Assembly (NCBI GenBank): GCA_031772625.1
Contig: CM062807.1
Location: 1,149,025,007 to 1,149,089,006, forward strand
DNA length: 64,000 bases
Source: Pinus tabuliformis
Taxonomy: Eukaryota > Streptophyta > Pinopsida > Pinales > Pinaceae
Direction of reading: 5' to 3'
The notes under the pieces were generated by a model. The model did not search any database. It had not been told where the DNA came from and worked only from the letters and a program-made list of their open reading frames with translations. Made by a program: the position numbers and the translations under genes. How positions within the stretch are numbered: the first letter of the stretch is position 1; each line of letters begins with the position of its first letter. Below are positions 58,001 to 64,000 of the stretch, piece by piece.

Positions 58001-59160
58001 TCCTGGGGTCAGATCAATGGAGTGCTTAACCTAATAATGTAGGGGTACCCCTATGGGTGAGGTGAAGATGACCCTGTACTCTTCCACATTCTTGTTCATC
58101 TACTGTTGTTATGTGGAGGAGCCCTATCTGGAGGCTATGGACATGGCCACAATCTTCCTCTTGATTTGAGAGAGAATCATAAGGAAGAAAAAATTTCCCA
58201 GTATGGGAGATGATCTTACTACATTTTTTAGTAGAGATCAAAGAAAGGGTGGTTGATGACACTACCTCGGGTATCCTATATAATTTATGACTCAAATTAA
58301 TAATAAAAAATGAGGTCTGGATTCATATAGAACATGATGCTTCCATAGATATGGCTAACCTAAAAAAACATCACAGAATTCTAGAGGGGAAACATCGCAC
58401 AATACCTCGTTTTCAAAGGGCTTGATGCTATAAGGCAGGTGACACTACTGATTGACACAAAGATCTCACCCTTGGTGGAGACACTAGATGGTGTATGAAT
58501 GTGTGTGTAATGATTTTGGCAGCTTCAATCTCTTAATGACCTCAGTCGAGATTAGGTTCTTCTCAATCCCACTTTCAATGATGAACTACATTATGAACCT
58601 TTTACCCACATCTATGAGTGAAAGAGGTGCTCCCCCTCCTATGGATCTTCAGGTTCCGTCTTATGGAGCTTGGTGGTGGCTACTATATTAGTGGGTTCAA
58701 TGTCAATGATCTGATTACCATTGTCATTTCCCTCTCATCCTTCCACTCATAGTAGGTTTCCACCAGTCCTTGACGTGGGGGGCGGATTTCAGGAGTGCAA
58801 AAGTAATCTTTTACCTATTTAAAAAATCATGAACCAAAAACATCCTTCCAACAGATTTAACCATTTATCTATAGCATTTTCATCTATCTAGCCTTAAAAT
58901 ATGGGAATGTCAAAGTTGATTTGTACCTTAAAGGGAGCGGTGCCTCCAGAGCGGTTGTCGGATCAAGATGCGTCGCCTGTGGGCATCTGCCGAAGGATAT
59001 GGCAAAAATTGTCCATCATCACATTCCTTTGTCACATAAGGGCCTATTCGAGCAATATTTTGAAAGGATCTCTTCCTCCCTAATCTTTATTTTCTTCCGC
59101 CATGGGAGGCCATCGGGGTTTGCAAGGTTGGTCTTGCAAAGGTTCAACCAGTTTGAGACC
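58001..59160 (-). pseudogene. F1 protease and decayed gag
   Basis: Near 58520-58610 the minus strand reads FIIESGIEKNLISTEVIK, a retroelement protease active site with ESG in place of DSG. 58295-58026 is a linker toward RT. From 58700 to 59160 only scattered gag-like sequence with many stops remains. Confidence 0.6.
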
Positions 59161-59839
59161 TAACTCCTTATACCCTGACCTCGTTGGAGACATGCAAAGA
59201 AAAACAGAGAAAGAGTTGACCACTCTGAAATAGTGATCTAGACTTATACAGGAATACAATAGAATACATAAATAAAAATAAACACAAATTCAAAGCACAA
59301 ATAAAACTTCATTTCATTAATATCAAAGAGCTAAAATATGCTTACATACAGAATGGTAATGAGCTAGCGCAAGCGATGTAGCTTATCTTTGAGAAGAGAT
59401 GTGGTGGATACATGCCTCCGAACTATGTTACAATGAGGCTCAAGGGCCTATTTATTATTAAGAAATAATGGAAACCATAAACATCCAAAAACCTAACCCT
59501 AGGAGATGAATCACCAAAATTGTGGGCCCCATTGGGGTAAATTGGTACATCAACTTCTTGGGGTCGTAACTTTGGAATACAATCTTCATTTGACGTGCAC
59601 GATACTTTGTTATAAATATCTATCTGAGGACCAAAAATTTGATTGCAAACATCAATCAATGACTCACATTTTCCCTTTTTTGAAAAAAAATTGTTTGGGG
59701 CCTCAAAAAGGCTCCAAAAGTTCAAGGCCCGAAAAACTGCAAGAAATTGTATGTTGTGCTACAATTAAGGAAAATAAAAAGAATAATGGTGGGGTTCCAA
59801 GTGGAATAGGTGGGTGGCCACCAATATCCAACTGGATCA
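59161..59839 (-). repeat. F LTR shared by F1 and F2
   Basis: On the minus strand the purine tract aaggggggaggac ends at 59840 and TGATCCAG starts at 59839. It matches 54803-55217. The lower end (about 59160) is estimated because the primer site is not clear. A polyadenylation-like attaatgaaatgaag lies near 59310-59325 on the minus strand. Confidence 0.65.
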
Positions 59840-60713
59840 GTCCTCCCCCCTTAGGAGGAAATGGTCCCCATTGCGTTGAGTGCCTCCATGAGATGGGGAA
59901 ACGTTTGCTAAACTTGGCCCCTAGTGAGCCAATTACACCCTTGGTGCAGGAGTTGGCTAGATTTGACAACCTGGTATAGTTGTATATTCTATTAGAGAGT
60001 GTTCTTGATTTGCGTGTCCATGATCTGATCACTTGTGGCTTGTTCCATGCAGTTTGGATTATGCTCTTTTGATGTGAGTTGTTTTGCAATGTTTGATGTG
60101 TCTAGTAATGGTAAAAAGTATGGTCGAAGGAGGTCCACATTGAACACTAGGTGCGAGCCAAGGAATGATGGAATTTTGAACTCTAAATCATTATCCCCTA
60201 TAGCCTTAATGATGGTGTAAGGCTCATATCAGAGTGGGTGAAGCTTGTGGTGTGGCCCAGTGAGGTGCTCCTTCTGAATATGTAACCAAACTTTATCACC
60301 CACCTAGAACTTATGGGGCAACCGATGCTAATCATGTCGCTTCTTGTACTTAGAAAAGGTTTTTCCAATATGTCATGGACCTGCTGGCAGATGTGCTAAA
60401 TGTGCTCAATGAACTTGCTAGCCCTGTCATCTTCAAACTAAACATGAGCCGAATTTTCCTCAATAGTTGCAATTGGTATGGCCACATCAATGGGACATAG
60501 TGACTATAATATGAACCCCACCTGAAAGGTGTCGTCGCCAATTGAGCTATGGAGAGATTTATTGTAGTTGTGTTGGAAACAGGGGAGGCTTTCATTCCAT
60601 GTGCATGGATGCTTCGAGTTGACATGCGTAGGATGCGTACGATCATCCTCTTGACAACCTCTAGTATTTGGCCATCAGTTTGGGGGTGGAAATTTGTGGA
60701 CTTAGTGGGCTTG
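59840..60713 (-). pseudogene. F2 integrase C-terminal half
   Basis: Homologous to 55218-56090 of F1. The minus strand contains KSTNFHPQTDGQILEVVKRM (catalytic Glu region with an insertion) and a YQLQLLRKIRLMFSLK domain as in F1. It is cut at 60713, where a TGTAACACCC sequence begins. Confidence 0.78.
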
Positions 60714-61682
60714 TGTAACACCCTCCTCCCACATTCACCCAAGTAACCATGACAACCTAGGTAAACATGAGATGAAAGGCTACTATGATTAGATTTGACC
60801 TCATATGTGAACTTCAGGAAGTGGAATGGAATAAACATCACACACATTCCTTCAACATCATCAACATAACCCTCAGAAGACAAGTCAGCCACTTAGACAG
60901 CCTGTCCTTGGGTCTACTATTGTTCTAGGTCTCTTAGGCCATAATCACTCTCTTGCTATGGGAAAAGGAGCGACCAGGAACCCAAATTTTCTCTCATAGT
61001 CCTGCTTGCCATCGACTGTGAACCAAAATTTCCATTTCTATGCCAGCGGCCTCAGGATTTAAGCCACATTTTCAGGCCCAGAGTCCAAGTCACTGCCCAA
61101 AATGGAATGAAAACTCATAATCAAGTAAAGTACAGCGAAATAATGCTGCAAAAGTAAATAGTTGATCAAGACTCTAACCAGAACCCTAGTAGGCATGACA
61201 GGGATTTCATCAAAATATATGTAACCTACAAATGTAAATAGGATAATTAAGTTAGGTATCTCATACTTATTTGAGAATCGCTATAAACCATTGTTCCCTC
61301 ATGTCATTTGTTGCATATTCATCTATTAGGTCATAGACACATTATCCATTCATATACAAGTAAAAACATGTTGGGAGCCATACATAACTGTTGTCATAAA
61401 ATGTGCATATAACCAACATAATAGTAACAGAAATATAATAGACATATCAGCCATCAAAATCTATATATACAACAACGCATTTTCACATGAAATTCAAGGG
61501 AATGGATTTTTCATTAATCAATGCAATGAACCAACCAGAGATGGGACTACCATGTTCCACCCGACCACATAATGGCTTAGCCAAATCTCTCTTCAGCCAT
61601 TCACCCCCATTCCATATTCCAAGCATGAATGTGGGACTCAAACCAAAAGAACTCAACTAGGGCATACTGAGGCTAAAGCACC
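60714..61682 (+). repeat. LTR candidate TGTAACACCC
   Basis: Begins exactly where the F2 integrase is interrupted, with TGTAACACCC, a common start of plant gypsy LTRs. It ends near 61682 at decayed RT of element G. No second copy or TSD is in the window, so the boundary and class are tentative. No coding sequence. Confidence 0.4.
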
Positions 61683-62287
61683 TCACAACTGATGCTCCCT
61701 CAACAATCTCAATACTACTACTAAATGCTCCACATGCTCTTCCTCATTTTTAGAATATACCAGTATATCATCAATGAACACAGTGAAAAACTTATCCAAA
61801 TATAGATGCAACACATTATTCATCAAACACATGAATGTAGCTCGAGCAATAATTAAGCCAAATGGAACAACAACAAACTCATAATTCCCATACCTGGTCC
61901 TGAACGCAGTCTTGTAATGTCCTCCTCTTTGATGCATACCTGGTGGTATCCAGATATTAAGTCAATCTTCGAGAACATTGTTGCTACCTTTAGCTGATCG
62001 AACAATTTATCAATCTTCAGGAAAGGGTACATGTTATTGATAGTAACTTTGTTCAATTGGATGTTTTCAATGCATAATCTGAGAGTACCATCTTTCTTCC
62101 TCACAAACAAGACCAGAGTGCCCCATGGTGATACACTTGGCCTAATGTATCTCTTGTCCAACATTTCCTTCAACTGCAATTTTAACCCAACCAACTCAAG
62201 TGTGCTCATCCTGTAAGCTGCTTTTGATGCTGGACCTTCCCCTAGAACTAACTTAATATAAAAGTATACCTCCCTGTGAGGTGGCAA
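61683..62287 (-). pseudogene. G reverse transcriptase, N-terminal half
   Basis: 62287-61853 has [40 protein letters not shown] and [17 protein letters not shown]. After a frameshift, 61937-61683 has [11 protein letters not shown] and the catalytic [11 protein letters not shown]. The protein stops at LREHQL and is truncated, so RNase H and integrase are absent. Confidence 0.85.
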
Positions 62288-62797
62288 CTATGTAATGTCC
62301 TTAGGAAATACATCTTGAAAATGCTGCAACACTGGGTATCTACTCAACACATCTGCATCCTCAACCTCCTTACCCTTATCACTAGAAATGTGTACTGCAA
62401 ATATCTTGCACCCTTTTTTGCATCTACGCTTTTCTTTCATAGATTTCACCATCCTAACTGATGTGGCTTTCTTATTACCTTGCAAGACTCTTGGTTCTCC
62501 CTTATCATCAACACACTCAATAGCTTTGTCATAGTAGTCAACCTTGGTTCTATGTAGATACAACCAATCCATGCCCAACAACATAATGTATGATCCCAAT
62601 GGTAACGTGTTCAAATGTGTTGTTGTATGCATACCATTTAACTCAAATGTACAAGCTCTTACCCAATGATGAACTTGCTTCTTTGTACTTGTAGCCAACT
62701 GCGCTAACAAAGACTCTATATGCAATTCCTTATCCAAACCACACTTCTCCACCAAATCAGAACTAACATAGCTATAATTAGATCTAGGTTCACTCAA
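62288..62797 (-). pseudogene. G aspartic protease
   Basis: NYSYVSSDLVEKCGLDKEL and LGSYIMLLGMDWLYLHRTKV match gypsy proteases of the LGMDWL type. The active-site start reads SEPRSNYSYVS: Glu in place of Asp and the Gly lost. It continues into RT across a stop at 62288. Confidence 0.8.
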
Positions 62798-63343
62798 AAT
62801 AGAATTAACTTGATCACAAAGCTTATCGTCCTTCTCAATGATAGATGCCTGATGTTCTGCCTATTTTTTATCCAAGGCTACATAAATATGTGGAATACGC
62901 TGACCAACGTCTCCGACAGTCTGCGCCTCCTTTGCACTATATATCTGAGGTCTACCACTCTAATTGCATGGACAATCTCTCTTAAGGTGTTCCTTGCCAC
63001 ATGTCCAACACTCCAACTGACCAATACCAACACCTCTATGTTGTTGCTGCAACTCATGTCCCTATCTACCTGCATTAAATCTCTTTTTCGGTGCCACATT
63101 CTCTTTCTCATCTGTATGTTGACGCCTTGTCCTCTTAGGCTGCCATTTACCTTTACCATTTTCCTTTCCTTTCCATCCATGTTGAGATTCATTCTTACGC
63201 TTTGATTTCTCATAGAAATGCTTCAATTTCCCAATAATTTCCTTAAGTGACCAAGGCTCATCATACTCAATCAGATCTCTAAATGCTAATGTCAAAGCAC
63301 TAACAAACCATTGAACTTTAGCCTTGTTAGGATATTCCGACAC
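62798..63343 (-). pseudogene. G gag with zinc knuckle
   Basis: 63343-63062 (YPNKAKVQWFVSALTLAFRD, then SLKEIIGKLKHFYEKSK) is the end of a gypsy gag core and a basic linker. In another frame near 62970-63010 CWTCGKEHLKRDC forms a CX2CX3HX4C knuckle. The upstream gag is cut near 63325-63345. Confidence 0.78.
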
Positions 63344-63760
63344 ATAGGAAATAGTTAAGTATAACTTGGTCTAGTGTAGAGTTAGGTAAAGTGTGTTTCT
63401 TTACTATGTAGTTTTGTAACTTACAATCCGACGATCACAATATCTAGTGATCTGATGGTTCATTCTCTCCTCGGTGTTACCAACACTTGATCTTGGCTTA
63501 ACGCCCGATTGGTCCATGATCTCTATATAAAGAGCATGGAAGGTCATTTGTAAGGTGACCATTCATGAGAGAAGCTTATGTAAATTTTCTTTCTTTTATT
63601 AATAAATTTCCTGAATTGGTCGCGCTGGCTCAGGCCATGGACTATTTCCCTCTTTGAGGGTTTTAACCACATCAATAATACTGGTGTATTGATCTGTGAT
63701 TTGTTTGTGAGCGGTCTCCTTTGGTGTTCTATCTGAGGAACTTACCCTGTAAATTCCTAC
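63325..63760 (+). repeat. LTR candidate at the right edge
   Basis: A possible start is TGTTAGGATATTCC at 63325 and the likely end is cctaca at 63760. TATATAA at 63524-63530 and aataaattt near 63600 fit a promoter and poly(A) region. The start is uncertain because those bases can also be read as G gag. Confidence 0.5.
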
Positions 63761-63761
63761 A

Positions 63762-63773
63762 TGGTATGAGATT
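63762..63773 (+). other. Primer-binding site at the right edge
   Basis: TGGTATGAGATT directly after the LTR end; 10 of 12 bases match the initiator-Met site TGGTATCAGAGC. The element interior runs out of the window, and 63774-64000 shows no recognisable gene. Confidence 0.55.
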
Positions 63774-64000
63774 TATTTGAGGGATGCATATGTTGGTGAT
63801 CCAAACTGGAAGTCGATAAAGGTTCATCCAATTGACGTTTCCTAGATCTATTGTTTATGACTTCTTTCGGGCCGAGAGGACTGCTCTATTGGGTTAGGAT
63901 CATCTGTTCCAATTAGGAACCCCTTTCGTTTCACGCGAAAAGGTTTCCAAAAGCCCTAGCTACATCATTTTTAAGATCTGGAGGTATACAGTTTTTATTT

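Larger units (their letters stand above)
55218..59160 (-). mobile_element. Ty3/gypsy element F1, internal region
   Basis: Minus-strand order downward from 59160: decayed gag, protease, RT, RNase H, integrase. The 3' LTR fragment is at 54803-55217 and the 5' LTR at 59161-59839. The LTR start TGATC and protein style resemble element D. No intact gene. The 5' LTR is also the 3' LTR of F2. Confidence 0.78.

Overview
The window is a block of nested, decayed LTR retrotransposons with no recognisable host gene, tRNA, rRNA or CRISPR array. Dense Ty3/gypsy and Ty1/copia elements, an AT-rich background with CpG-decay stops (CGA to TGA, CAG to TAG), and chromovirus-like and Athila/Tat-like families indicate nuclear heterochromatin of a seed plant. 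A gymnosperm (conifer-like) source is my guess from overall flavour and is not proven. Boundaries rest on element ends (TG...CA), primer-binding sites, polypurine tracts and target-site duplications (TSDs) read directly from the sequence.

Layout. 1-5651: a minus-strand LTR element of family A (LTR of about 2.1 kb, TGATGAGG...CTCATCA) with a 1.35 kb internal region carrying an unrecognised ORF; its LTR is split by a 1,374-bp hAT-type element (8-bp TSD). 5640-14686 and 22683-22861: a minus-strand Ty1/copia array in which elements share LTRs. It is interrupted by chromovirus E1 (7296-12833, TSD TTCAG) and by element C (14687-22682, TSD ACTAT). C has 1,094-bp LTRs and a gag/protease frame but no reverse transcriptase or integrase. 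Its non-coding interior holds a striking array of hairpins: unrelated stems that remain complementary, around a shared loop close to GACTCGTTAAAA. 22862-30350: a plus-strand copia element, head-to-head with the first, whose integrase is split by a 3.2-kb solo LTR (23211-26412, TSD GCTGA) with a GC-rich cluster of TGACGTCA-type sites.

30354-37690: a 417-bp tandem duplication, a family-A LTR fragment, and a 5'-truncated plus-strand gypsy element D. 37690-54802: a large minus-strand Athila/Tat-like element H. It is broken by chromovirus E2 (40056-45912, TSD GAATG) and a 626-bp solo LTR (47496-48121, TSD TAGTG), and its own 5' LTR is broken by a reversed solo LTR of the same family (51966-54024). 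54803-60713: two tandem minus-strand gypsy elements F sharing an LTR. 60714-64000: an LTR candidate, the gag-protease-RT part of a minus-strand gypsy element G, and the start of another LTR element with its primer-binding site.

All coding regions are pseudogenes, and several have lost catalytic residues. The most unusual signal is the hairpin array of element C; next are the bZIP-like site cluster in the solo LTR, the unknown ORF in the small family-A element, and the repeated mini-hairpins 3' of the H polymerase gene.
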